From: JAGPDB01 sp046331265
Lineage (GTDB): Bacteria > Actinomycetota > Acidimicrobiia > IMCC26256 > JAGPDB01
Assembly: GCA_046331265.1 (NCBI GenBank)
Contig: JAXLRE010000004.1
Coordinates: forward strand, 75,137 to 139,136
DNA length: 64,000 bases
Direction: 5' to 3'
Part shown: in pieces, positions 42,731 through 52,221 of the stretch
Layout: every line of letters begins with the position of its first letter
Numbering within the stretch: the stretch's first letter is position 1
The notes under the pieces: generated by a model
Databases searched by the model: none
The model's input: the letters and a program-made list of their open reading frames with translations, nothing else
Told to the model about the DNA's origin: nothing
Translations under genes and position numbers: made by a program

Positions 42731-44206
42731 TTAATTTGAAGAAATATTTTCTTTATGTTCTTTTAAGTCTGGTAAAAATTCTTGATCAGGTAAAGAAAGA
42801 TCGCTTGCGACATCGTCATCTAGTTTTACTGCATATTGTCCAGTTAAACATGCAGTACAAAATGAATCTGGAGCACTATCTGTTGCACGGATCATTGCAT
42901 CTGCTTCTAAATATGCAAGAGAATCAGCACCTATATATTCACAGATTTCTCCTACGCTCATATTTGCCGCTATAAGCTCGGAACGTGTACCGGTATCGAT
43001 ACCGAAAAAACATGGCCAACGATACGGAGGTGACGAGACTCTAAAGTGAATTTCTGCAGCACCAGCTTCTCGCAACATTGAAATTAAGGCTTTTGTTGTA
43101 GTTCCACGGACAATTGAATCATCAACAACAATTAGTTTTTTGCCTTCGATATTTTCGCGGATAGGGTTTAGTTTCATTTTTACACCAAGCCCACGTTGTT
43201 TTTGACTAGGTGAAATAAACGTACGACCCACATAACGATTTTTCACTACACCATCACCATAAGCAATACCGCTTTGACGAGCGAAACCTTGAGCTGCAGG
43301 TACACCAGATTCAGGAACAGGCATAACCATGTCTGCATTTGCAGGTGCTTGTTTTGCCAATTCTTCACCCATTCGCTGACGAACAGCATGGACACTTTGG
43401 TTATATAGTTGAGAATCGGGACGCGCAAAATATACAAATTCAAAAACACACATTTTTGGATTCGCATTTGCATAACGACTTGAGCGAACACCGTTTGCAT
43501 CTATAACAACTATTTCCCCAGGTTCAATATCTCGTACAAAATGCGCGCCCATAATGTCTAACGCAGATGTTTCACTTGCTAAAGCCCAACCTGAATCGAG
43601 TTTTCCTAATACAAGTGGATGAAAACCAAGTGGATCTCGCACACCAATAATATGTGCTTCGTCTGAAAATACCATAGAAAAAGCACCTTCAAGTTGAGGT
43701 AAAACTTTTAATATTGCTTCTTCTAAATGACGTTCATCACTTTTTACCTCTTCAGAATTCGATGGTAAATAATGTGCAATCAATTCTGCGACTAAGTCCG
43801 AATCAGAAGTTGAATCAATTCCCGCACTTTCGCGCAATTCAAGCCCAGGAAGTTTCCCTAATATTTCTTCTAATGCAGAAGTATTAGTTAAATTTCCATT
43901 ATGCGCAATAGCAAAACCGCTATCACCAACACTTCTATATAAAGGTTGAGCATTTTGCCAATGTGATGATCCAGTAGTTGAATATCTAACATGACCTATA
44001 GCAATGTGTCCATCAAGAGGAGCTAATTTTCTTTCATCAAAAACAGTTGCGACTAATCCCATGTCTTTAACAACAGTTATTGTTTCACCATCAGAAACCG
44101 CGATACCAGCAGATTCTTGACCTCGATGTTGTAAAGCAAACAAACCTAAATAAGCGAGATTAGAAATTTTCTCGCCCGGAGCATAGATTCCAACTATTCC
44201 GCACAT
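42731..44206 (-). CDS. purF: Amidophosphoribosyltransferase
   Basis: Commits PRPP to purine synthesis using glutamine. The start is set at MCGIVGIYAPG because Cys2 must become the N-terminal nucleophile; a TTG 39 bp upstream would give a short propeptide as in Bacillus. The PRPP motif is KLIVVDDSIVRGTTTKAL. Cysteines in PKMCVFEF, YRWPCFFG and FCTACL match the 4Fe-4S ligands of the Bacillus-type enzyme, so it is the oxygen-sensitive form. First gene of purF-purM. Confidence 0.95.
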   Translation of the reverse strand: MCGIVGIYAPGEKISNLAYLGLFALQHRGQESAGIAVSDGETITVVKDMGLVATVFDERKLAPLDGHIAIGHVRYSTTGSSHWQNAQPLYRSVGDSGFAIAHNGNLTNTSALEEILGKLPGLELRESAGIDSTSDSDLVAELIAHYLPSNSEEVKSDERHLEEAILKVLPQLEGAFSMVFSDEAHIIGVRDPLGFHPLVLGKLDSGWALASETSALDIMGAHFVRDIEPGEIVVIDANGVRSSRYANANPKMCVFEFVYFARPDSQLYNQSVHAVRQRMGEELAKQAPANADMVMPVPESGVPAAQGFARQSGIAYGDGVVKNRYVGRTFISPSQKQRGLGVKMKLNPIRENIEGKKLIVVDDSIVRGTTTKALISMLREAGAAEIHFRVSSPPYRWPCFFGIDTGTRSELIAANMSVGEICEYIGADSLAYLEADAMIRATDSAPDSFCTACLTGQYAVKLDDDVASDLSLPDQEFLPDLKEHKENISSN

Positions 44207-44324
44207 CGCTATATATTCTAGCTCTTGTGGGACAAAACCCTTCAAAACACCATTCGCAGTGACATCGTGTACATGGTTCTAAAAATATGACTAGATTTAG
44301 GGTTACCAAAACATGGGAGGAACA

Positions 44325-45098
44325 ATGAAGAAAACGTTAATAGCGTTATTAAGTATTTCGATTTTGCTTTATACGGTTGGCTGTTCTAGTAAAGAAAAGT
44401 CAGCTGACAGTTTAAACCTAGTCGAATCTGGAAAATTAACTGTTTGCTCTGATATACCTTACGCACCGTTTGAGTTTTTGGATGGTAGCAAAGTCGTTGG
44501 TATTGATGCAGACATTCTAAGAGCTATTGCCAAGAAGCTCGATCTTGAAGCAAACTTTGTCGACACTGATTTTGATGCAATCTTTGCAGCTTTGAAATCT
44601 GGTAAATGCGACGTGATTGCATCTTCTGTAACCATTAATGATGAACGTAAGAAAGCAAATAACTTCTCTGACCCCTACTACACAATTTCACAATCTATTT
44701 TGGTAGCTAAAGACAATGAATCAAAGTTAACTGATCTAGATAAGCTAAACGGTAAAGTAGTCGGTGTTCAATCAGAAACAACTGGTGAAGCCTTCGCCAA
44801 AGATAATGCATCGAAAAATGGTTACACAGTCAAGTCATTCACTGGTGCAGATGAAATGGTTGCAGCTTTGAAATCTGGACAAATCGATGCTGTAATTCAG
44901 GATTACCCAATTAATGCATATGATGCGAAAACTAGTGGTAAAACTGTTGTTACAAAGCAATTCGATGGAAACGAAAACTACGGTATTGTTATTCCAAAGG
45001 ACTCAACAGATTTACTTAAGAAAATAAATACTGCCTTAAGTGACATTAAAGAATCTGGCGATTACGACAAGATAGTCAATACATACTTAAAAAGTTAA
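44325..45098 (+). CDS. Polar amino-acid ABC transporter substrate-binding lipoprotein
   Basis: 257 residues. ATG at 44325 follows a strong gggaggaac site; the signal peptide LIALLSISILLYTVGC ends in a lipobox. SBP_bac_3 signature: GKLTVCSDIPYAPFEFLD, VGIDADILRAIAKKL, SSVTINDERKKANNFSDPYY. A terminator sits directly downstream, before the permease gene, which probably sets an excess of binding protein over membrane components. Confidence 0.93.
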   Translation: MKKTLIALLSISILLYTVGCSSKEKSADSLNLVESGKLTVCSDIPYAPFEFLDGSKVVGIDADILRAIAKKLDLEANFVDTDFDAIFAALKSGKCDVIASSVTINDERKKANNFSDPYYTISQSILVAKDNESKLTDLDKLNGKVVGVQSETTGEAFAKDNASKNGYTVKSFTGADEMVAALKSGQIDAVIQDYPINAYDAKTSGKTVVTKQFDGNENYGIVIPKDSTDLLKKINTALSDIKESGDYDKIVNTYLKS

Positions 45099-45117
45099 CA
45101 ACTAATTATCGAGTTTT

Positions 45118-45143
45118 AAAGGGAGGCTCAGCCTCCCTTTTTT
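45118..45143 (+). terminator. Rho-independent terminator or attenuator after binding-protein gene
   Basis: aaagggaggc/gcctcccttt with a tca loop, extended by a T6 run. It lies between the substrate-binding and permease genes of one transporter, so partial read-through is likely. Confidence 0.93.
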
Positions 45144-45183
45144 AATGCATCAAGTTCACCAATTAATTAAGTAATGTATTTAA

Positions 45184-45954
45184 ATGATTCTTGGTGCAAG
45201 TGGGTTCAGCGATATAGGCCATGAATTTTTTAACTTTCGGATTTTTAAAGACATATTTCCAGAAATCCTTTTAGAAGGTGCTCGCAACACTTTAGTTTTT
45301 ACGACAATAGCTTTTGTCGGAGGTTTAAGTTTTGGATTGTTGTTAGCACTCCTTAGAACTTCAAATAAAAAAATTCTTAGATGGCCTGCCGCAACTTTTA
45401 TTGATTTAATTCGAGGTTTACCTCTTGTATTAATCATTGTCATCATCGGTTTTGGAACTCCCATACTTGTTAGAGGTACTGAAGTTTCAGGACCCGGTCT
45501 AGGTTGGATAAATGATTTATGGCCATTTGGTCGTGGTGGCACTAAATATATTCCCGGGTGTTTAGCTCTATCAATAGTCGCGGGTGCATACATGGCAGAA
45601 ACCATTCGCGCGGGAATAGATTCAATTTCTAAAGGTCAACGAGAAGCTGCCCGGTCTCTTGGTCTCAGCCAATCTCAAGCAATGAGAAAGGTTATTTTGC
45701 CTCAAGCATTTCGAGTTATTGTTGGACCGCTAACAAATGAACTTGCTCTCTTATTTAAAGATACTTCTTTAATCTCACTTTTAGGTGTAGAAGTTGGCGG
45801 TAGAGAATTAACAAAATTCGCACGGGATTTTGTGAACCGTGAAGCTAACTCAACACCTTTAATAGCAGCTGGTATCTGTTATTTGATAATAACTATTCCA
45901 CTTTTACAACTTGTTGCGTATTTCGAAAGAAAATCTAAAGCAGGTCAAAAATGA
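45184..45954 (+). CDS. Amino-acid ABC transporter permease
   Basis: 256-residue HisM/GlnP-type permease. EAA loop: REAARSLGLSQSQAMRKVILPQ reads as the coupling helix; ARNTLVFTTIAFVGG and FIDLIRGLPLVLIIVIIGF are membrane helices. An insert of about 30 residues (RGTEVSGPGLGWINDL) between helices is more typical of polar amino acid permeases with a loop. Overlaps the ATPase start by 4 bp. Confidence 0.92.
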   Translation: MILGASGFSDIGHEFFNFRIFKDIFPEILLEGARNTLVFTTIAFVGGLSFGLLLALLRTSNKKILRWPAATFIDLIRGLPLVLIIVIIGFGTPILVRGTEVSGPGLGWINDLWPFGRGGTKYIPGCLALSIVAGAYMAETIRAGIDSISKGQREAARSLGLSQSQAMRKVILPQAFRVIVGPLTNELALLFKDTSLISLLGVEVGGRELTKFARDFVNREANSTPLIAAGICYLIITIPLLQLVAYFERKSKAGQK

Positions 45955-46697
45955 GTAATCCGTTAATTGTTGCAAAGAATTTAAAAAAATCATTCGGCGA
46001 TAAAACCGTATTAACCGATATAAATTTAGAAGTTAGCGAAAAAGAAGTTGTTTGCATTATTGGACCATCTGGTTCTGGTAAGTCAACATTACTTAGATGT
46101 TTTACTCAGTTGGAAACAATCGACAGCGGAACACTTATCGTCTTAGATACAGATATTGTAACGCTTAAAGGGAAAGAACTTAATACATTGCGCACAAATG
46201 TAGGTATGGTGTTTCAGCAATTCAATCTTTTTCCTCACATGAAAGTCCGCGAAAACATAACAATGGCTTTAATCAATGTTAAAAAGATGGATAAACCACA
46301 GGCAAATAAAATAGCTGAAGATGTTTTAACTAGCGTTGGTTTATTAGAAAAAATAGATTCATACCCTTCCCAGCTTTCTGGCGGTCAACAGCAACGAGTT
46401 GCGATTGCCAGGTCTCTTGCAATGAAACCAAAGATAATGCTTTTTGACGAAGCTACTTCGGCGCTTGATCCTGAACTCGTTGGTGACGTTTTAAATGTTA
46501 TGCGAGAACTTGCTAACGAAGGAATGACTATGGTTGTTGTTACCCATGAAATGGATTTCGCTAGAAACGTAAGTGACCGTGTTGTTTTTATGGACGGTGG
46601 AGTAATCGTCGAAGAAGGAAATCCGAAGGATATTTTTTCAAATCCAAAACAGGAAAGAACACAGAACTTTTTACGTCGGGTCCTGGATAAAACATAA
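45951..46697 (+). CDS. Amino-acid ABC transporter ATP-binding protein (GlnQ-like)
   Basis: 248 residues: Walker A GPSGSGKST, Q-loop VFQQFNLFPHM, signature LSGGQQQRVAIARSLAMKP, Walker B IMLFDEATSALD, switch VVVTHEMDFA. The EATSALD form is typical of the polar amino acid (glutamine, glutamate, histidine) importers. Confidence 0.94.
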   Translation: MSNPLIVAKNLKKSFGDKTVLTDINLEVSEKEVVCIIGPSGSGKSTLLRCFTQLETIDSGTLIVLDTDIVTLKGKELNTLRTNVGMVFQQFNLFPHMKVRENITMALINVKKMDKPQANKIAEDVLTSVGLLEKIDSYPSQLSGGQQQRVAIARSLAMKPKIMLFDEATSALDPELVGDVLNVMRELANEGMTMVVVTHEMDFARNVSDRVVFMDGGVIVEEGNPKDIFSNPKQERTQNFLRRVLDKT

Positions 46698-46740
46698 TTT
46701 TGAACATGTAGAAAATGACGAAATAGACATAAACAAGCTA

Positions 46741-47292
46741 TTGTCTATGTCTATGCAATTACCTAGCGACTTACCTGCAGCTGAAAAAGATAGAGGATTT
46801 TGCATATGGCTTTCAGGTAGACGAGGTGCTGGCAAACATACTTTGGCGAGACTTGTAACAGCAGAATTGCTTCGACGTAAAGTCGAATGTGAACTTCTAG
46901 AACGAGAATCTATTGCACGCTCATTAGATTTAGGTCCACGCGCTATGGGAGATGGATCTACAGATACTCGACGTTTAGGCTGGGTCTCTGCACTACTTGC
47001 AAGACATGGGATCACAACAGTTGTTGTTGCAGACACTATTTGGACAGATGCATCAGAAGAAGCTCGAGGAATGATAAGAAATTTTGTTGAAGTTTTTGTA
47101 GATACACCAATTGATATTTGTATCGAACGTGTTGGTTCTGATGCTGCAGTTGATTACGTTGACCCAATTGCGCCAGAACTTCGAGTGTTAACACATGACC
47201 GTGACCCAAGTGCTTCTGCAGCACAAATTATTTCTTACTTAGAAACTACAGGTTTTTTTACAGCTCGTAATGTAACGCTTGCTGATGTCTAA
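46741..47292 (+). CDS. APS-kinase-like P-loop protein, degenerate
   Basis: 183 residues resembling adenylyl-sulfate kinase (CysC). The P-loop reads LSGRRGAGKHTLARLV, with His after the Lys where Ser/Thr is expected. The APS-binding DGDNVR motif is LLERESIARSL, and the later ARRIGEVA-like motif is TRRLGWVSALLARHG; FVEVFVDTPIDICIER is conserved. The mid-domain lid region is shortened. No sulfate-assimilation genes are nearby. It may bind a nucleotide without phosphorylating APS. Confidence 0.7.
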   Translation: MSMSMQLPSDLPAAEKDRGFCIWLSGRRGAGKHTLARLVTAELLRRKVECELLERESIARSLDLGPRAMGDGSTDTRRLGWVSALLARHGITTVVVADTIWTDASEEARGMIRNFVEVFVDTPIDICIERVGSDAAVDYVDPIAPELRVLTHDRDPSASAAQIISYLETTGFFTARNVTLADV

Positions 47293-47293
47293 C

Positions 47294-49558
47294 TTATTGG
47301 TGAATAGCTTTTTCTAAAGATGAACCAAAGACTTCTTTGACTTTACTCACTTCAACATCAATGACAGTATTATTTCCTTGAGTAATAACACATGAATTAC
47401 CGGCAACACGACCAATTACAATTGCATTAACGCTATCTGGAACAAGAGACATAAGTTCATTTAATTGGTTTTGTGAAACTGAAACAATAAATCTTGCAGG
47501 ACCTTCACCAAATAACGATTTTACTTTTTGATCGTCAGAAGAGATCGCGACTTCAAAACCAATATTTGACGCAGTAGCCATTTCAGCTAAACAAACAACA
47601 AGCCCACCATCAGAAACATCGTGTACAGAATTTATTTTCGCATCAAAACTTAGTTGACGGATTAAATCGCAAGTTGCAAGCGAATCAGTAATATCAACAA
47701 CAGGCGCCATGCCTTCTCTTACATCATTTAGTGTTGCTAATTCACTACCTGAAAGTGTCACATGTTTTGAATTTACAGCAGAGTTTGGTTGAATTAAAAC
47801 AATTACATCATTTTCGTTCCAACTCATACCAACAATGTTTTCAGATAATGAATCACGCAAACCAACAACACCAAAAACAGGTGTCGGGTCGATATCGATC
47901 CCATTACTTTCATTATAAAAACTTACGTTTCCACCAACAACAGGCATTGAAGATGCTAAGCAAACATCACTTGCACCGCGTACAACTTCAGAGAATGAAT
48001 GCATAACTTCTGCATGTTCAGGGTTACCAAAGTTCATGTTATTAACTAGTGCTTTTGGTGTTGTACCGACACACGCCAAGTTTGCAATTGCTTCGAGTGC
48101 TATCGCAATTGCTCCATAATAAGGATCTAAAGCAGCCCAACGGCCTTTACCGTCAACACTTACACCAACGCCAGCTTGAGCTCCATGTATACGAAGCAAT
48201 GTTGCATCTGCACCAGGCTTTACAACAGTTTGTAAGAATAGCTGGTGGTCATATTGCGAATATATCCAGGCTTTACTCGCAATAGTTGGAGTTGATAAAA
48301 GTTCAAGTAAAACAGTACCTAAATCTTGTGTTCCGGAATATTTTTGTTCAATAATCGAATTCACATCAACGTTTTGTCGTCTCTCTAAATCAGGATCGAC
48401 AGCAACTGGACGATTATATTCAGGACCATGACCTAAAGAATCAATTGGCATATCTGCCAAAATCTTTCCATCAAAACCTTTATCGCGAACTCTATACCGC
48501 TTCGAAGGATTTACACGACCAATTACAGATGCATCAATTTCCCATTTCTCAGCTAACTTTAAAACAGCCTCGAGATTAGAAGGAGTAACAATCACCAACA
48601 TCCGCTCTTGTGATTCACTTATCATTATTTCTGCAGGAGTCATACCTGATTCGCGCAAGTGAATTGCAGATAAATCTATATCTATACCCATACCACTTGC
48701 AGCAGGAGCTTCAGAGGTTGCGCAGCTAATTCCGCCCGCCCCTAAATCTTGCACACCAACAGCTAAGTTCATCTCTAAAATTTCTAAGCAGGCTTCGATC
48801 AATTTCTTTTCTGTAAATGGATCGCCAACTTGAACACTTGGTCGTTTAGTTTCAGAGCTGTCATCAAAACCTGCTGAAGCTAATACTGATGCCCCGCCGA
48901 TTCCATCGCGACCGGTTGATGAACCTAACAATACAGCTAAGTTTCCGTCCCCTGATGCACGAGCAAGTGTTAACCTTGATTTTGGTAAAACTCCTAATGC
49001 CATAACATTTACTAGCGGATTACCTTTATAACATTTATCAAAAACAACTTCTCCACCAACGGTTGGAACACCAACAGCATTTCCATAACCACTGATACCA
49101 GCGACTACACCCTCTGTTAAATACCGTGTTCGAGCATCACTAAGTGGACCAAATCTCAAAGAATCTAAACACGCTATTGGTCGCGCACCCATTGAAAAAA
49201 TATCTCTGATAATTCCGCCGACACCTGTTGCTGCACCTTGATGTGGTTCAACAGCGCTTGGGTGATTGTGAGATTCAATTCGTATAGCAAGTGCCATGTC
49301 ATCACCTATGTCGATAACTCCAGCACCTTCACCAGGCCCGACTAAAACATGATCGCCTTTTGTTGGAAAGTTTTTTAAATATTTTTTTGAAGATTTGTAC
49401 GAACAATGTTCTGACCACATCAATGAAAACATTGCTAACTCGAGTTCATTTGGTTCACGATCGAGTTCTTTGATTATTTCCTGTAGCTCTTCGTCAGTTA
49501 ATCCAAGTTGTCTATGCAGAGGTGTTTTGTTTTTTTCTTCTTCCATTGCGATGGTCAA
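47294..49558 (-). CDS. purL: Phosphoribosylformylglycinamidine synthase subunit PurL
   Basis: 754-residue small-type FGAM synthase, which works with PurS and PurQ. Motifs: SEHCSYKSSKKYLKNF, ESHNHPSAVEPHQGAATGVG, VGVQDLGAGGISCA and VHDVSDGGLVVCLAE. The TTG at 49558 lies 5 bp after aaggag, better spaced than the next in-frame ATG (49546). It follows pyrE by 21 bp. Confidence 0.96.
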   Translation of the reverse strand: MTIAMEEEKNKTPLHRQLGLTDEELQEIIKELDREPNELELAMFSLMWSEHCSYKSSKKYLKNFPTKGDHVLVGPGEGAGVIDIGDDMALAIRIESHNHPSAVEPHQGAATGVGGIIRDIFSMGARPIACLDSLRFGPLSDARTRYLTEGVVAGISGYGNAVGVPTVGGEVVFDKCYKGNPLVNVMALGVLPKSRLTLARASGDGNLAVLLGSSTGRDGIGGASVLASAGFDDSSETKRPSVQVGDPFTEKKLIEACLEILEMNLAVGVQDLGAGGISCATSEAPAASGMGIDIDLSAIHLRESGMTPAEIMISESQERMLVIVTPSNLEAVLKLAEKWEIDASVIGRVNPSKRYRVRDKGFDGKILADMPIDSLGHGPEYNRPVAVDPDLERRQNVDVNSIIEQKYSGTQDLGTVLLELLSTPTIASKAWIYSQYDHQLFLQTVVKPGADATLLRIHGAQAGVGVSVDGKGRWAALDPYYGAIAIALEAIANLACVGTTPKALVNNMNFGNPEHAEVMHSFSEVVRGASDVCLASSMPVVGGNVSFYNESNGIDIDPTPVFGVVGLRDSLSENIVGMSWNENDVIVLIQPNSAVNSKHVTLSGSELATLNDVREGMAPVVDITDSLATCDLIRQLSFDAKINSVHDVSDGGLVVCLAEMATASNIGFEVAISSDDQKVKSLFGEGPARFIVSVSQNQLNELMSLVPDSVNAIVIGRVAGNSCVITQGNNTVIDVEVSKVKEVFGSSLEKAIHQ

Positions 49559-49579
49559 AATATCTCCTTGAATTATTTG

Positions 49580-50158
49580 TTAACTACCGAATTCGAAACC
49601 TAAATCTGGTGCACCAATACTTGTTACAAAGGTCAATCCCATTTCTTCTAGCTTCGATGAGATTTCCCCTCCACGATCAAGCAAAGCAGCAACTGCAACT
49701 ATTTCGCATCCTAAATTCTGCACTGCAACAACACTTTCTAAAAGTGAACCACCAGTTGTTACTGTATCTTCAACAATCAAAACTTTTTGACCAGGTTGAA
49801 GTGGCCCTGCAATAAGACTTGAAGAGTCACCATGATCTTTCGCTTCTTTTCTAACTGCAAAAGCGTTTTTACCTGTAACGGATGCAACTGCCATCGCAAC
49901 TGGTACAGCACCAACAACAATTCCACCTACTGCATCAAAATCTAAAAGTTTTTCATCTTTAGCTTTAAGTGCGTCGACTATGGCGTGACCAACAAGTTCT
50001 ATACAGTCTCCACGAAAAGTTAAATTACGACCTACGCAATACCATTTAGATTTACGTCCTGACTTTAAAGTAAAGTCACCTTCTGTTACAGCATATTTTT
50101 TGAATGCGTCTACTAGAAGTTTTTGGGTGATTCTAAGCTCTGAAACTTGATTCGTCAT
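49580..50158 (-). CDS. pyrE: Orotate phosphoribosyltransferase
   Basis: Forms orotidine monophosphate in pyrimidine synthesis. PRPP loop: VLIVEDTVTTGGSLLESV; the N-terminal DFTLKSGRKSKWY is also typical. I chose the ATG at 50158; a TTG at 50182 would add eight residues. It leads a purL-containing transcript, pairing pyrimidine and purine genes. Confidence 0.94.
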   Translation of the reverse strand: MTNQVSELRITQKLLVDAFKKYAVTEGDFTLKSGRKSKWYCVGRNLTFRGDCIELVGHAIVDALKAKDEKLLDFDAVGGIVVGAVPVAMAVASVTGKNAFAVRKEAKDHGDSSSLIAGPLQPGQKVLIVEDTVTTGGSLLESVVAVQNLGCEIVAVAALLDRGGEISSKLEEMGLTFVTSIGAPDLGFEFGS

Positions 50159-50214
50159 GGCTACCAATCTAGACGGATTCAATGCAGTTGTGCGAGGTCA
50201 GCTAACATTTTGCT

Positions 50215-51144
50215 ATGAAGACTCCTGACCAATATCAATCTGACGATGTTAATGATTACAGAGATGGAGTTTCGTCTTCGTCAAGATTTGGCGGAATCGG
50301 AGCCGGTGCTTTAGGTCCAATAATAGGGCTTTTATTCCAAACAAAAACTGGACGCATTATTGGCATCATTTTGATTATTGCTTTTATTTGCTCAGGTGCA
50401 AAATTTGGAAACATATTTAATAGTTCTGATGGTAACTTTGGCCAGCTAGGCAATACCTATAACGGAATAGAAACTCAAGATCCTAATGGTCTAAAGCGTG
50501 GAGAAGCCCCTACAGACCAAGCTGCAATATTTGTTAGTTTTGTTTTAGATGACGTGAACAACTTTTGGTATGAATCTTTTCGTCAATCAGGAGAAAGCTA
50601 CAAATCGTCAAAGTTAAATATTTTTGATGGCGATATAAATTCTGGTTGTGGATACGCAAGTAAAGACGTAGGACCTTTTTATTGTCCACGTAACGAGCAG
50701 ACCTATATAGATTTATCTTTTTTTGACGAATTAAAAAATCGTTTTGGATCTTCTGGAGATTTTGCGCAAGCTTATGTTATTGCTCACGAAATAGGTCACC
50801 ATGTTCAAAATACTTTGGGTGTTAACGCAAAGGTAGAGAAGTTAATACAACAAGGAGAAAACAGAAACTTTCTTTCTGTTCGGACAGAATTGCAAGCTGA
50901 TTGTTTAGCTGGTGTTTGGGCTTATAGTGCTGATGCAAGAGGTCTTTTAGATGTTGGAGATATTGAAGAAGCTTTAAATGCTGCTTCAAATATTGGTGAC
51001 GACTCTATTGCTAAGCAATCGAATGTTGAAATAAGCAATGAACAATTTACGCATGGCACTTCGCAACAGCGTAAACATTGGTTACAAGTTGGGTATCGAA
51101 GCGGTGATGTTCAATCATGCGATACTTTTAATTCAAAAATTTAA
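50215..51144 (+). CDS. Neutral zinc metallopeptidase (YpfJ/KPN_02809 family)
   Basis: 309 residues. One hydrophobic segment near residue 50 (GRIIGIILIIAFICSGA) anchors it; the catalytic site is VIAHEIGHHVQ, with the third ligand probably in RTELQADCLAGVW. The later THGTSQQRKHW is the family end block. Substrates of this family are unknown. It sits between divergent purine genes and abuts the purQ stop with no gap. Confidence 0.9.
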   Translation: MKTPDQYQSDDVNDYRDGVSSSSRFGGIGAGALGPIIGLLFQTKTGRIIGIILIIAFICSGAKFGNIFNSSDGNFGQLGNTYNGIETQDPNGLKRGEAPTDQAAIFVSFVLDDVNNFWYESFRQSGESYKSSKLNIFDGDINSGCGYASKDVGPFYCPRNEQTYIDLSFFDELKNRFGSSGDFAQAYVIAHEIGHHVQNTLGVNAKVEKLIQQGENRNFLSVRTELQADCLAGVWAYSADARGLLDVGDIEEALNAASNIGDDSIAKQSNVEISNEQFTHGTSQQRKHWLQVGYRSGDVQSCDTFNSKI

Positions 51145-51846
51145 TTAAACTGCTGCAACAAATTTTTTAATACTGCATGCATTAATGAAGGATCGCATAA
51201 GAAGTGCGCCGTCATCATTGCCTAATATTTTTTCGCTTGCACGTTCAGGATGCGGCATTAAACCAACAACATTTCGTTGCTTATTGCAGATGCCGGCAAT
51301 TGAGTCTCTTGAACCATTTGGATTATTTGTGTAACGCAAAACAATTTGATTGTTTGCAACAAGTTCATCGTATGTTTCATCACTACAGGTATAGTTACCT
51401 TCAAAATGATTTATAGGTATATGGATTTTGTCGCCTACTTGTTTTAAATTCGTTAGAGGTGAGTCGTTATTAACAACTTCAAGTTCAACTTCTTCGCATA
51501 AAAATTTCATGCCTGCATTTTTTTGTAATGCACCTGGAAGCAAATGCGCTTCACATAAAATTTGGAAACCATTACATATACCTAAGACTGGTTTACCTTG
51601 TTTTGCGAACTCTTCTATCGATGACATAATCGGAGAAAATCTTGCTATTGCGCCAGTGCGCAAGTAATCACCATGTGCGAAACCGCCAGGGACTATTACT
51701 CCATCATAAAGAGAAAGATCTGTTTGTGTATGGTAAACAAGATCAGCTTTTCCTCCCAGAATGTTTACAGCATGCGCAGCATCTTGTTCACAGTTTGTTC
51801 CAGGAAATATTGGAATAGCTATTCGTGGCATGGAATTATTTTCCAC
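51145..51846 (-). CDS. purQ: Phosphoribosylformylglycinamidine synthase subunit PurQ
   Basis: Glutaminase subunit of FGAM synthase: FPGTNCEQDAAHA, PVLGICNGFQILCEAHLLPG with the catalytic Cys, and GLMPHPERAS with His/Glu. The 233 residues are standard. It starts directly after purS; purL is 1.6 kb away behind the metallopeptidase and pyrE. Confidence 0.97.
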   Translation of the reverse strand: MENNSMPRIAIPIFPGTNCEQDAAHAVNILGGKADLVYHTQTDLSLYDGVIVPGGFAHGDYLRTGAIARFSPIMSSIEEFAKQGKPVLGICNGFQILCEAHLLPGALQKNAGMKFLCEEVELEVVNNDSPLTNLKQVGDKIHIPINHFEGNYTCSDETYDELVANNQIVLRYTNNPNGSRDSIAGICNKQRNVVGLMPHPERASEKILGNDDGALLMRSFINACSIKKFVAAV

Positions 51847-52119
51847 TTATGCGCTCACTTGAGATTGTTTTTCTGCAATGTCAATTGAATAAATTTCAAT
51901 GACAGGGTTTGCAAGTAGTTGTTCACACATTTGATTCACTTCATCACGCGCGCTTTGTTCATTCTCAGATTCAACATCAAAAGTTATTACTTTACCGATT
52001 TGTGCGTTTGACACTCCTTCAAAACCTAGCGCAGGCAATGCACGCATAACTGCAGCCGCCGATGGATCTAATACGCCAGGTAGAGGTGAAACGTGAACAA
52101 TAACTGAATATGCCGCCAT
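51847..52119 (-). CDS. purS: Phosphoribosylformylglycinamidine synthase subunit PurS
   Basis: 90-residue small subunit that bridges PurQ and PurL. VHVSPLPGVLDPSAAAVMRALPALGF and the IGKVITFDV strand are typical. First gene of the purS-purQ pair, with no gap to purQ. Confidence 0.94.
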   Translation of the reverse strand: MAAYSVIVHVSPLPGVLDPSAAAVMRALPALGFEGVSNAQIGKVITFDVESENEQSARDEVNQMCEQLLANPVIEIYSIDIAEKQSQVSA

Positions 52120-52221
52120 ACGTATAAGGTTAGTTGAATCTGTTTATGGTTTTCTAAAAGATTGGGCTTTGACTAGCTACGAAAATGCTCACTAGGATTT
52201 TATTTTGTTGGAGGGAGGCAT

